A stretch of 30,000 nucleotides of DNA from Theodoxus fluviatilis (taxonomy: Eukaryota; Mollusca; Gastropoda; Cycloneritida; Neritidae), in contig JAWQFJ010016715.1 of assembly GCA_034096865.1 (NCBI GenBank), forward strand, positions 30,001 through 60,000. Direction: 5' to 3'. This document shows positions 1 through 12,234 of this stretch, in pieces. How positions within the stretch are numbered: position 1 is the stretch's first letter; every line of letters begins with the position of its first letter. The position numbers and the translations under genes are program-made. The notes beneath the pieces are model-generated. The model worked only from the letters and a program-made list of their open reading frames with translations. It searched no databases and was not told the origin of the DNA.

Positions 1-170
1 TGAGTTGACGCTACACAGAAACGTGACGGAAAGTTACTTACGTAATCTCATGCTACTAGTAGACACGGAAAATATCACATTAGATATAACTTGTTGATCC
101 ATAAGGTTACACCTTGACCTTAGAAACGTCAAATACACAGACAGTACTTGTCTTTCGCAACAAATCTGAC

Positions 171-293
171 CTTGAGGGTGAAGTCATAGATGGACTCATT
201 GGAGTTGGCAGGTTGGTGGCACAGCAGACCCAGCGCGCAGCTGACCAGTCCGCACATCGCCGCCACCATCAAGGCCCCCTGCGAGGCCACCAT
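171..293 (-). CDS. First coding exon of a glutathione-peroxidase-like secreted protein (partial gene)
   Basis: Seen: an ATG at 293 in a good Kozak context (A at -3, G at +4) opens 41 codons that end at a GT donor (exon ends at 171, intron starts GTCAGA), giving a phase-0 junction. An in-frame stop at 357-359 with no ATG in between makes this the first possible start. The peptide has a hydrophobic stretch at about residues 6-25 that looks like a signal peptide. It ends with NESIYDFTLK, which resembles the start of the mature glutathione peroxidase fold (the S-I-Y-[DE]-F strand before the KDIDG turn). Known: GPx enzymes reduce peroxides with glutathione, and secreted forms carry signal peptides. 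The selenocysteine or cysteine active site would be in the next exon, left of this window, so the catalytic class cannot be judged. A TATA box lies 81 bp upstream. The family call rests on about ten residues and is moderate; the exon call itself is better supported. Confidence 0.55.
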
Positions 294-352
294 CTTGTTT
301 TTGAGCGAGTCTGCGAGACGGCTGCTTCGCGTCCCTCGCTGCACCAGAACTG

Positions 353-359
353 TGACTCA
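353..359 (-). promoter_or_regulatory. AP-1-type TGAGTCA motif at the predicted start site
   Basis: A perfect TGAGTCA (TRE) sits between the TATA box and the GPx-like ATG, overlapping the predicted start site. AP-1 and related bZIP factors drive antioxidant genes in animals, so the motif suits a peroxidase. A 7-bp match so close to the start site may be chance. Confidence 0.25.
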
Positions 360-373
360 GGATGGCCCCAAAG

Positions 374-381
374 CCTTTATA
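374..381 (-). promoter_or_regulatory. TATA box of the GPx-like gene
   Basis: The minus strand reads TATAAAGG here, 81 bp before the ATG at 293. Transcription would start near 350, leaving a 5' UTR of roughly 55-60 nt. A TCACA initiator-like site falls at 355-351, at the expected distance. Confidence 0.55.
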
Positions 382-429
382 CTGACTTCCAGTCACTCCC
401 CCTCTTGTCAGTGAAGGTTAACTGGGCAT

Positions 430-1232
430 GGGGTCGGCAGCTGCCGAGATAAGTCCACGGAGATCGAGGAATGTTTTTGATGCAAGGCGTTTCCTTATGG
501 ACTTTGGGATCTGTGCGAGGTCGTCTGGTTTCTTTCACTATATCGTGCAGCACTCGTGTGACCTGAGTGATCACTGCGCCTGTCGAATATTCACGGCCTC
601 TCTTTTCTGCCTGTCGTCGTGTGATAAGTGTCTAATTTTTATCTCGTTGATTATGAACCATATAAATTACTTTCGTTATCATTCAGGAATATATCATTGA
701 ACCGGGTATTGGGTTGCAGAAGTCGGTGTCTTCCAGATACGATTTACATGTCTCGATAAAAATTCTGAGTGGAAACAAAAAATTGTTTGAGACAAAAAGC
801 ACTGTGATTCCACCGAGTTGTTGAATGCCTTTCACATTCCTTATCATGTGCTAACAATGAAAGTCTTCTTCAATTCTGAAGCCCTGAAATGACGGTATCA
901 GACAAAAGTAGTACGACAACTTGTGGTCGGAGCCGCTCGATGCCTTTATTGAGATTGAACCTTTCGCCGTTAGGTCGAAGTACCTGGTGGCGATGTGATC
1001 GGGGCTGAGTCCAGGCAGGCAAAGACGCTACGGGGTGCACCGGTGCTGCATATGGAACCTGGAATGTCATTGTTTTGCACATATTTTTTCAGATGCAGAC
1101 TTGCTGACCCTCAACAGTCTTCTGTGATCCAACATCTGGGAATCATCTCGAGCCCGGCCCTTCCAGGAGGAAAAAAACCCCCACATCAAACACTTTAGTT
1201 GTAGAAACCGTCACAAAATCTCCAGTGCGAAT
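430..1232. other. Intergenic DNA with no recognised feature
   Basis: No coding potential, RNA gene or clear repeat is recognised in this stretch upstream of the GPx-like promoter. It is AT-rich with scattered stops in all frames. Confidence 0.5.
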
Positions 1233-1275
1233 GAAAGGGTAAATAAATGAATGAATAAATAATGAATGAATGAAC
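1233..1275 (+). repeat. Imperfect AATG/AATA tetranucleotide repeat
   Basis: A short run of AATG units mixed with AATA. It has no coding meaning. Confidence 0.7.
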
Positions 1276-1381
1276 GAGATGTTACGGCCTATCACTCTTT
1301 GTAGGCTATGTAAGGCCACTGATCATGAACGTATCTGGAGCTGGTGAGAGTAAAAGCAAGTCAAGGCTCGATTTCTCTGCT

Positions 1382-1523
1382 AAAGGCCTTCGCACACGAG
1401 ACAATTCCACACGCCACACACGGACTGACAAAGGCCTTCGCACACGAGGCAATTCCACACGCCACACACACTGACAAAGGCCTTCGCACACTAGGCAATT
1501 TCACACGCCACACACGGACTGAC
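1382..1523 (+). repeat. Three-copy tandem repeat, unit 46-48 bp
   Basis: Three consecutive copies begin with AAAGGCCTTCGCACAC and end in CACACACGGACTGAC or a shortened form. The middle copy lacks a few bases of the CACACGG segment. The copies differ by only a few substitutions. Confidence 0.85.
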
Positions 1524-2028
1524 AAAATATCTCCCCATAGCAGAGCGCTACTGTACTCCTTCAGGCACCAACATGTGTAACCTTTCGTAGCTTCGTCTAC
1601 CGCGCGCAATCGCCAGCGCAGCCAACCTGCGCATGTACATGTACTTTTCATCACACGCAGTTTGCACTTGGTAAGCAGCTTGCTTTGACACAAGGACTCA
1701 TGATGCGAGACAAACAGTGCGTACGCTCCAGGGAAAAAGACACCGAGATGATCAAAGCGTGGGCGTGGGTGTGTGTGTGTTGGTCGGACAACCGATATCC
1801 TGAGTGGTCGTCGAAGGAAACAGTTTGTGTCTTTTGATTTCCACTGTGACGTAAATATCAGGGGAAATGAACGTCACTTAGTGCGCTGACAACTTTACTC
1901 AACGTTTTCTGGAAAACTGTTGTTCGTACTTAGCCTTGTTTCTCACACACGGTCATGTAATTATGTGCACCTTTCTGCTGAATCCTGCCTTTGTGGTGGG
2001 TGCCTGACGCAAGCAACAAGGGTAGACT

Positions 2029-2930
2029 ATGCAGTGCACTCTCTCCTCCGAGAGTGTGTTGCTATGACTCGCCAGGCCGATACTCGAGTCACATTGACGC
2101 AGTGCACTCTCTCCTCCGAGTAAGTGTGTTGCTGTGACTCGCAAGGCCGATACTCGAGTCACATTGACGCAGTGCACTCTCTCCTCCGAGTGTGTGTGTT
2201 GCTGTGACTCGCAAGGCCGATACTCGAGTCACATTGACGCAGTGTAGTCTCTCCTCCGAGTGTGTGTGTTGATGTGACTCACCAGGCTGATACTCGAGTC
2301 ACATTGACGCAGTGCAATCTCTCCTCTGAGAAAGTGTGTTGATGTGACTCACCAGGCTGATACTCGAGTCACATTGACGCAGTGCAATCTCTCCTCTGAG
2401 AAAGTGTGTTGATGTGACTCACCAGGCTGATACTCGAGTCACATTGACGCAGTGCACTCTCTCCTCCGAGTGTGTGTGTTGCTGTGACTCGCAAGGCCGA
2501 TACTCGAGTCACATTGACGCAGTGTACTCTCTCCTCCGAGTGTGTGTGTTGCTATGACTCGCCAGGCCGATACTCGAGTCACATTGACGCAGTGTACTCT
2601 CTCCTCCGAGTGTGTGTGTTGCTGTGACTCGCCAGGCCGATACTCGAGTCACATTGACGCAGTGCACTCTCTCCTCCGAGTGTGTGTGTTGAATCGCCAG
2701 GCCGATACTCGAGTCACATTGACGCAGTGCACTCTCTCCTCCGAGTGTGTGTGTTGCTGTGACTCGCCAGGCCGATACTCGAGTCCCATTGACGCAGTGC
2801 ACTCTCTCCTCCGAGTGTGTGTTGCTGTGACTCGCCAGGCCGATACTCGAGTCACATTGACGCAGTGCACTCTCTCCTCCGAGTGTGTGTTGCTGTGACT
2901 CGCCAGGCCGATACTCGAGTCACATTGAGG
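2029..2930 (+). repeat. 70-bp minisatellite, about 13 copies
   Basis: Each unit contains GCAGTGCACTCTCTCCTCCG, a short GT run, TGTGACTCGCCAGGCCGATA and CTCGAGTCACATTGAC. The spacing is 70 bp through most of the array. The right-hand copies are shorter (about 63-69 bp), one having lost the GCTGTGAC segment. Variant copies (TGATGTGACTCACCAGG against TGCTGTGACTCGCAAGG) come in runs, which points to local spreading by unequal exchange or conversion. Reading frames through the array on both strands are by-products. Confidence 0.95.
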
Positions 2931-3181
2931 GGGACAATGGGACACAGGAAGGCAGCTCTGCAGGTGTCCTGAGCTGCCGGCCTTCTTCTCTCCCTGGCAA
3001 TGGCGAGTCGGCTTTGCCTGGTCTCCTCGAAGGTGGCAGTGGCTTTGCTTGCTGCTGCCCTCCAACCGGCTCTGACCCTCGCCAGAAACCCTGCCTCTAG
3101 AATGCCAAATGCCAAAAAAGTATGAAAACGACTGCAACTCTTTGTTGAGGCCTACGTACATTAGGCCACAAAAATAAGTTG

Positions 3182-3469
3182 TGGTTACGGTAACCCGACC
3201 GACACTATTTTATCCCGTGGACCCTAACTTTTTTTTTAGATCATGAAAAAAAAGAATTTGGTAAACAACAAAATGCGTGCCGTTCCGTCTTCACTACCCT
3301 ACGCGCACTCGGGGAATCCACTTTTCACGTTTAAAAAAGCTTTTTCAGTGCAAAGGAAACGTGAATTATGTTCAATCTGGCCTTTTCTCAAACAAAACAA
3401 AACAAACAAAAAATTTCACGAGGACCTATCGACCTCTTGCCCCCTTTTTCTTTCTTGTTACCGTAACCA
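3182..3469. mobile_element. MITE-like element, copy A, with 13-bp terminal inverted repeats
   Basis: The ends are perfect inverted repeats: TGGTTACGGTAAC at 3182-3194 and its complement at 3457-3469. The interior has no coding capacity. A diverged copy lies at 15101-15419. The two share the left end (GGTTRCGGTAAC, then CGACC or CAACC), the internal GGGAATCCACT block, a TTATGTTCA block and the right-end TTGTT.CC..GTTACC region. This suggests a non-autonomous DNA transposon family about 0.3 kb long. Confidence 0.65.
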
Positions 3470-3496
3470 TGACTCCTTTTTTCACTTTAAGTACCA

Positions 3497-3800
3497 GGAG
3501 GGGAGCGCCTGAGTGGTCAGAGCGCGTGACCGACAGTTGCTTGCGGCCAGTGGCCGTGGCGTTCGAAACAGCGTGGATCCGAGAGTTGCACCCTTGAGCA
3601 GGATGCTAAAGTCTCATTGCTTGACCCCAACAAGGGGCGACACGGGTATATGCGAGGCCTGAGCGGGAAATGTTTGAAAATTTATTTTGGCGCCTTGGTT
3701 AGCAACCAGTTGGTGCACTCGCTTCTGAGGGAGTTGACGTGGTGTTGGATTACTGTAAGAGTAACCAGTGACAAGGGTGAGAAGATGTGAGGTCTGAGCA
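3497..3800 (+). mobile_element. tRNA-derived SINE
   Basis: The head resembles a tRNA with pol III boxes: an A-box-like GAGTGGTCAGAGCG and a B-box-like GGCGTTCGAAACAG, followed by GAGAGTTGCACCCTTGAGCA. The same head and body occur at 23340-23625 (minus strand) and 23640-24060 (plus strand). The body shares the TTTTGGCGC block and GGGAGTTGA.GTGGTGTTGGA with the minus-strand copy. The CCA end and a clean cloverleaf are missing, so it is a SINE and not a working tRNA gene. Confidence 0.75.
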
Positions 3801-4204
3801 CCCATTAATTGATGAACATTTTGTGTGTAAAAACGCCTTTACCTTCATGTCTTACATTACCAATGCTGTCTCTGATAACTAAGTTTTTCTCGCCTCCTAT
3901 CCCCCCTTGCAGTGCATCTTGGAGGCTTATCTTTGATAGTCCACCGCCCCTGGTGACATGCCGGTACCATTGTAGTTCTCTTCGCAGATGTCAGCAGTTC
4001 TTCATGGTGTCTCACTTGTGACCTTATTCTTCTTTGGACTTTTTCATTGGTGGTATGGTCCATATAGGAGATGCCCTAGGAACTCAGATTACATCTCATC
4101 CCCAAAGTCTGATTCTCTGTATGCAGTTCTGCCGTTTACGTCCACGTTTCGCATGCGGAAAGGAAAATGGACAAGACCAGTGTATGCGATGGCTTCATTT
4201 TGGA

Positions 4205-4625
4205 TGGAGATTGATATTCCTGTATTTTCAGATGTCCTTGAAGATCTCCAGGGAACTGTCAGCACAGAGGGGCGCACCATCACATACCTCCGTTTCACAT
4301 ATGACAGTAACGGCTTAGCAGGAAATTGAGGAGGATCTGAGAAACCTGGTAAACCGCTTGGGTAAAATATCAACCAGATTCTGCATGGAGATAAACGCAG
4401 AGAAAACAAAGATCTTCATTAACCCTCCATAAACAGGAGGATGAAATTGAATTGACATGAGCTCGAAGAAGTTAGACAATGCGAGTAATTGGGCGCCATT
4501 ATCAGTGAAGAAGAATGAAGGCCTGACGTTTTTGCCAGGGCAGTGCAAACAACAACCGTGCTTGCATAGCTCAAACCCCTCTGTATATTACTGTCCTGAC
4601 CAACTAACCCTAAAGCGTATCAACA
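4205..4625 (+). pseudogene. LINE reverse-transcriptase fragment (palm region), decayed
   Basis: Pieces in several frames read like the endonuclease-reverse transcriptase of mollusc non-LTR elements. In order: a LEDLQGTVSTEGRTITYLRF stretch, then NGLAG, then EDLRNLVNRLGKISTRF, then MEINAEKTKI, then LGAIISEEE and RPDVFARAVQTTTVLA. In intact relatives the first block leads into a FADDIDGLAG catalytic motif. Here that region reads F-T-Y-D-S-N, so the catalytic aspartate pair is gone. There are also several stops and frame changes, so the copy is dead. Confidence 0.75.
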
Positions 4626-4782
4626 GCTGATATTTGCACAGACAGGTCTAGCACCTTGCCTTTATACATCCCTTGCCTTTCCAGCACTTCATGCACGCTG
4701 CCTTCATTTCTCTGCTGTGTACACTTTCGCTAATAGTTGCAGTGCGTGAAAATTTAAGTGTGATGCGTGCACGCATGTTTGA

Positions 4783-5045
4783 TGTGTGTGTGTGTGTGTG
4801 TGTGTGTGCGTGCGTGTGTGTGTGCGTGCGTGCATGTGTGTGAGCGCGCTTTAAGTGTACATGTATAAGACTGAAAATGTGTGTATATCTTTGTGCGTGT
4901 GTTTAAATGTGTGTGCGCGCGTGCGCGCGCGCGCGCGTGTGTGTATGCGTGCGTGAGTGGTGTGTGTGCGTGTGTGTGCGCGAGAGTGTACTTAAGTGGG
5001 TGTGCATTCACGAGCGTGCGTGCGTGTTTGAGTGTGTGTGTGTGT

Positions 5046-5089
<44 letters not shown>

Positions 5090-5125
5090 GTGTGTGTGTG
5101 CGTGTGTGTACACGCGCGCTCGCGA
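4783..5125 (+). repeat. Degenerate GT/GC dinucleotide array
   Basis: About 340 bp of GT repeats broken by GC, TA and other bases, including an alternating (GC)n core near 4915-4938. Alternating purine-pyrimidine DNA of this kind can adopt Z-DNA. Confidence 0.9.
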
Positions 5126-5689
5126 GAACACGCCAGTGTGCAGATATGTATATGAGCATTCATGTGTGTATTGCGATCATGTACCAGCGTGCGTGCGTGC
5201 GTATGAATATTTGTGCCTGCATATGCACTAATGTGCGTGTTATCATTCTTGCGTGTGTCGAATCGTTTGCATGGATTTTTAAAAAGTAGTGTTCCTTACG
5301 TGCACATGTTTCGGCCCGCACTGTCACCAAATATCATTCACCCACAGATGCACCTACCCCTCTGTACGACTGCATTAGCTTTGGTTCAACGTCTATGACG
5401 TGCCAAAGCAAACAAGTATTTACAAATACTTCCCTTCCCTTCTAACGTGTCTACAATATACACGTATATCAGTTCCTGGCAACCCACCCCCCAGTGCTCT
5501 CTTATCTCTTGCATGAGTACACGGTCAGCCCCTCAACCTCAACTCGATTGTGGAAACCATGGCTTTTGAGAGGCGGAGATAATTAAGCTTTGGGGTTGGA
5601 TGATGTGCGAGGCACAGCGCTGTAGTTCTATCCCTGGGACGGGAAAAATCTGGGTTTGTTTAAATATTCAGTCTTGAGTTTTCTCTCTA

Positions 5690-5990
5690 CCAGCAACTAC
5701 CAGGTGTTCTTGGGTCTTCCTCTTTCTCGTTCTTCATCTGGAGTCCAGTGGAGGCCAGTGCTGTGGATGCTGTCTTGCTCTCTTCTGTTGACGTGCCCAA
5801 TCCAGCTCCTTCCCCTTCTCGCGACTGTGGTGTCCATGCTCTCTTGGTTGCATCAGGCGAGTTAGTTGGTTCGAAATTATGTTGGGCCAGGAGATTCATT
5901 GTATTCCCCGGAGGTTCGACGTGAGCATGGCTGACAGTTTGGTAAGGTTGCTTTCCGTCATCCTCCCAACATCCACAGCTACAGAACAGG
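5690..5990 (-). pseudogene. LINE reverse-transcriptase C-terminal fragment, frameshifted
   Basis: On the minus strand the order of motifs matches the C-terminal part of LINE ORF2: VGRMTESNLTKL, ISWPNIISNQ, then RRGRSWIGHVNRREQ, LHWTPDEERERGRPKNTW. The pieces are in more than one frame, with a shift between the ISWPN block and the SWIGH block and an internal stop. It is a dead copy. It may belong to the same broad family as the plus-strand fragment at 4205-4625, but the two cover different parts of the protein, so this cannot be tested here. Confidence 0.75.
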
Positions 5991-6056
5991 GTGGGGGTCT
6001 TGCAGGGCTTTGTGTGAAGTTAGAAATGTGTGAGGAATTGATCCGATCGCTCATTG

Positions 6057-6490
6057 ACAAGGGAAGTAATGCATTTGGCAGTTTGACAAGGGCAGTAATG
6101 CATATGGCAGTTTGACAAGGGAAGTAATGCATATGGCAGTTTGACAAGGGAAGTAATGCATATGGCAGTTTGACAAGGGCAGTAATGCATATGGCAGTTT
6201 GACAAGGGAAGTAATGCATATGGCAGTTTGACAAGGGCAGTAATGCATATGGCAGTTTGACAAGGGCAGTAATGCATATGGCAGTTTGACAAGGGCAGTA
6301 ATGCATATGGCAGTTTGACAAGGGCAGTAATGCATATGGCAGTTTGACAAGGGCAGTAATGCATATGGCAGTTTGACAAGGGCAGTAATGCATATGACAG
6401 TTTGACAAGGGAAGTAATGCATATGACAGTTTGACAAGGGAAGTAATGCATATGGCAGTTTGACAAGGGAGGTAATGCATATGGCAGTTT
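6057..6490 (+). repeat. 29-bp minisatellite, 15 copies
   Basis: The unit is GGCAGTTTGACAAGGGMAGT followed by AATGCATAT. The GCATAT landmark recurs exactly every 29 bp from 6071 to 6477. The main variation is GGGCAGT against GGGAAGT, and GACAGTT against GGCAGTT. Each unit contains an ATGCAT palindrome. Because 29 is not a multiple of three, long open frames on the minus strand run through the array in several registers and are not genes. Confidence 0.97.
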
Positions 6491-6494
6491 AAAA

Positions 6495-7280
6495 TTCGAA
6501 CGGATGTGAGAAGTCGCTGCATAACACCCGAACCTTCATCTCTGGCACAATCCTTAGCGAAGTTTTTTCTCTTTTTTTTCTTTCTTTGTTACCTACACCA
6601 AGGGGGTTATGTTTTACTCTCGGTTCGTTAGTTATTCAGCTAAATAACTAAAATTGTTCAAAACATATTTAAGGTCAAGGAACAATCCATTAAAATGTTG
6701 AGGTTATCTATCATCTCGTTTTGGAATCACAAGCATAACGAGAATGTATTGCAAATCACGAGGTTGACTACGTCAAACTATCGATGTTGTCGGTGAATGC
6801 ATTCCGCACTCAGAAATAGCTTGCAGCCACTGAAATGAGCTAGAATGGCCATGGAAGAGAACGTGTGGCTTCCTTGGAGGAGGTCCGCGCTCTCGGAGTA
6901 CTCTCTAGTTCTGTCTGTTTTTCGACGCGAAACTTGCCCACACTTGTTGCATACTCGTATAACAGTTGATAGATTGCGACAAGTTTCGGTGCAATAATTG
7001 TCACCACACAGACGTGTGACAATTTAGACACCAACCGCAAAAAGACGACCTTTCCTAGTTTATTAATTTTTCAAATTCATTCGAACTGGCGTTTCAACTA
7101 TAGCTTCCTACACAGCGAATGTACCGTTTACGAAAGACAAGCAAGCAAGCAAACAAACAAACCATAAAAACATGTGCAGTTGTAGAAGTACTCATGACCT
7201 TTAAAAAAATTCCTAATGCGCAGATTTGACATTTTTACTGCATTTTTCTGCCTTGAGTAAGATTCGCGGTTTCCTAAAAC
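6495..7280. other. Intergenic DNA with no recognised feature
   Basis: AT-rich sequence with short homopolymer runs and an AAGC/AAAC run near 7140-7165. No gene or repeat family is recognised. Confidence 0.5.
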
Positions 7281-8985
<1,705 letters not shown>

Positions 8986-8988
8986 AGT

Positions 8989-8990
<2 letters not shown>

Positions 8991-9050
<60 letters not shown>
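8991..9050 (+). repeat. (GT)n microsatellite
   Basis: About 60 bp of GT repeats directly left of the LINE 3' end and its candidate target duplication. Confidence 0.95.
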
Positions 9051-9053
<3 letters not shown>

Positions 9054-9084
9054 CGGGGGGCGTGTGTTGTATACGAGAGAGAGA

Positions 9085-10133
<1,049 letters not shown>

Positions 10134-10134
10134 T

Positions 10135-10139
<5 letters not shown>

Positions 10140-10218
<79 letters not shown>

Positions 10219-10239
10219 GGGGGGGACAGAGATGTTGTA

Positions 10240-10279
<40 letters not shown>
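10140..10279 (+). repeat. (GA)n with a G8 interruption
   Basis: Two GA blocks separated by GGGGGGGGACAGAGATG and the second copy of the 20-bp direct repeat. Confidence 0.95.
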
Positions 10280-10281
<2 letters not shown>

Positions 10282-10333
10282 AAAAGATTTGAGTTTTTGT
10301 GCACGTGCATGATACGTGCATAAATGATCGATG

Positions 10334-10850
10334 TGAGTGAGTGAGTGAGTGAGCGAGTGAGTGAGTGAGTGAGTGAGTGAGTGAGTGAGTGAGTGAGTGA
10401 GTGAGTGAGTGAGTGAGTGAGTGAGTGAGTGAGTGAGTGAGTGAGTGAGTGAGTGAGTGAGTGAGTGAGTGAGTGAGTGAGTGAGTGAGTGAGTGAGTGA
10501 GTGAGTGAGTGAGTGAGTGAGTGAGTGAGTGAGTGAGTGAGTGAGTGAGTGAGTGAGTGAGTGAGTGAGTGAGTGAGTGAGTGAGTGAGTGAGTGAGTGA
10601 GTGAGTGAGTGAGTGAGTGAGTGAGTGAGTGAGTGAGTGAGTGGTGAGTGAGTGAGTGAGTGAGTGAGTGAGTGAGTGAGTGAGTGAGTGAGTGAGTGAG
10701 TGAGTGAGTGAGTGAGTGAGTGAGTGAGTGAGTGAGTGAGTGAGTGAGTGAGTGAGTGAGTGAGTGAGTGAGTGAGTGAGTGAGTGAATGAGTGAGTGAG
10801 TGAGTGAGTGAATGCGTTTGTAAATGAGTGAGTGAGTGAACGAGCGAGCG
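10334..10850 (+). repeat. (GTGA)n tetranucleotide array, about 520 bp
   Basis: About 125 GTGA units with very few changes: one GCGA near the start, one register slip near 10642 (GTGGTGA) and one GAATGA near 10787. It then decays rightward into GCGA, AACGAGCGA and related units up to about 10950. It produces long THSL frames on the minus strand that are not genes. Confidence 0.98.
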
Positions 10851-10949
10851 AGTGAGTGAGTTAGCGAGCGAAAGTGAGTGAGCAAGCGAGAGAATGACTG
10901 CGCCAGCGAGAGAGTGCATGAGTGAGTGAGCAAGCGAGAGAGTGAGTGA

Positions 10950-11223
10950 AATCCTGGATGATCGAGAGCGACGAGTCATCCTGCGCCAGTTTCTGGGCCG
11001 TGGTAAATTCTCCCTGTCGTCCCAGTTGATGGATGTCTACTACTCGAGTGTTGCAAAAGCCCTCTGAGGCATTTGGTTTCTTTGCGGTAGATGAGCCAGA
11101 ACAAGATTTTTCTCTTACGATGTTTGAAAGGAAGCACCATAAGAACTCTCTGTTGAGCTCTAGTCCAAGTGTCCTTCAGGTGTTCGGCGAGCACTTCCTG
11201 CATGTGTACCCAGCTGACTGTGC
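10950..11223. other. Intergenic DNA, perhaps part of a LINE
   Basis: Plus-strand frames give fragments such as ILDDRERRVILRQF and MDVYYSSVAKAL, which might be worn LINE sequence, but no motif is firm. Confidence 0.25.
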
Positions 11224-11300
11224 TTGCCTGCCTTCCTGTCTGCCTTCCTGCCTGCCTTCCTGTCTGCCTTCCTGTCTGCCTTCCTGTCTGCCTGACTGTT
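11224..11300 (+). repeat. 12-bp minisatellite (CTGCCTTCCTGT), about 6 copies
   Basis: Units of CTGCCTTCCTGT or CTGCCTTCCTGC repeated head to tail. Confidence 0.9.
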
Positions 11301-11319
11301 ATTTGCATTTCAGATCGGT

Positions 11320-11690
11320 CAAAACAGTTCTCGACCTGATTCCTTCTGGCCATCACTATAGACTCATTCCTCTTGTCTCAAACAGACCCAAACGTCACTC
11401 TTACTCTAATACTAGCTTGCCTAAGCCCCCTACCCCCTCCTGTCCCTCCTCCCCCGCTCCCCAGTTTCATGGTTTGCGGTGACGCTGTACATCAGTTTGT
11501 CGAATGTCTGAAGTGAATGTCTGACTCTTATGGTATTAAGTTTATTAAGTTGTGCTTGAGGTGATTGACTGTTATTGTATATTGAAATGGTTTTGAATGT
11601 ATGCGCCTTGAGCATGTCTTAACTCATTGGTAAGGCGCTTTATAAATCCACACATTATTATTATTATTATTATTATTGTGCTGCATTCTT
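11320..11690 (+). mobile_element. Probable 3' end of a retroposon with (ATT)n tail
   Basis: The sequence ends with TGCGCCTTGAGC, GGTAAGGCGCTTTATAAATC, CACAC and an ATT microsatellite, a pattern common at 3' ends of mollusc SINEs and LINEs. A plus-strand piece IPSGHHYRLIPLVSNR near 11336 resembles the LPSGRRYR-type C-terminal motif of some LINEs. The tail motif TTTATAAATCCACACATTAT recurs at 12101-12120. Confidence 0.45.
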
Positions 11691-11751
11691 TCACACAAAT
11701 CCTTTTTTGCACAAGACCACCGCACACTTGATTCAAGAGAGAAAATGGGCA

Positions 11752-11816
11752 TCTTTATTAAGAAAGCATTGTAACCAAAGATTAACACAACATACAATAT
11801 TCTTTCTTAATAAAGA
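11752..11816 (-). terminator. Probable poly(A) signal of C1GALT1-like gene, within an inverted repeat
   Basis: The minus strand carries AATAAA at 11758-11753. A GT-rich stretch (GTGTGCGGTGGTCTTGTG) lies about 30-45 nt downstream, a good cleavage context. It is the first minus-strand AATAAA I found after the stop at 12477. The signal is part of CTTTCTTAATAAAGA, whose exact 15-bp complement lies 35 bp away (11802-11816), so a hairpin can form. By symmetry the plus strand also has AATAAA at 11810-11815. Confidence 0.5.
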
Positions 11817-12112
11817 GCCAGTAACACAATATAATATACATACGGCAAGTATAAAATTCATGGCAGCATGCCTCAGAACATCAAGATGTTATTGCATGTA
11901 TAAAACGGATGAGGTTGTGCAAAAAATTTACACGTCACATTGCAAATTTTCAGCTTCAGAAACAGAATTCTACATTAATAAAATTAATCAAAACTATGAC
12001 CCTGGTTATGTCCCTTGTTCTGATCTCAGTGTTACTTGTTCTAGTAGTTTTACCTCTCACCAATGTACAAAATTATTTACAATCACATCATTACCTGCGT
12101 TTTATAAATCCA

Positions 12113-12135
12113 CACATTATTATTATTATTATTAT

Positions 12136-12197
<62 letters not shown>

Positions 12198-12203
12198 TTG
12201 TTG

Positions 12204-12234
<31 letters not shown>

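Noticed and set aside
2509..3161. Frames up to 170 codons across the 70-bp minisatellite
   Set aside because: They consist of the repeat translated in changing registers with no independent coding sign.
3497..3570. Possible functional tRNA gene
   Set aside because: A- and B-box-like sequences are present, but the cloverleaf does not close and the head is attached to a SINE body shared with two other copies.
6057..6490. 29-bp repeats resembling a CRISPR array at first sight
   Set aside because: There are no unique spacers; units are joined directly head to tail, and the genome is eukaryotic.
11707..12138. 143-codon plus-strand frame
   Set aside because: It overlaps the predicted 3' UTR of the minus-strand gene, starts in a poor context and ends in the ATT repeat as poly-Tyr. 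No domain is seen.
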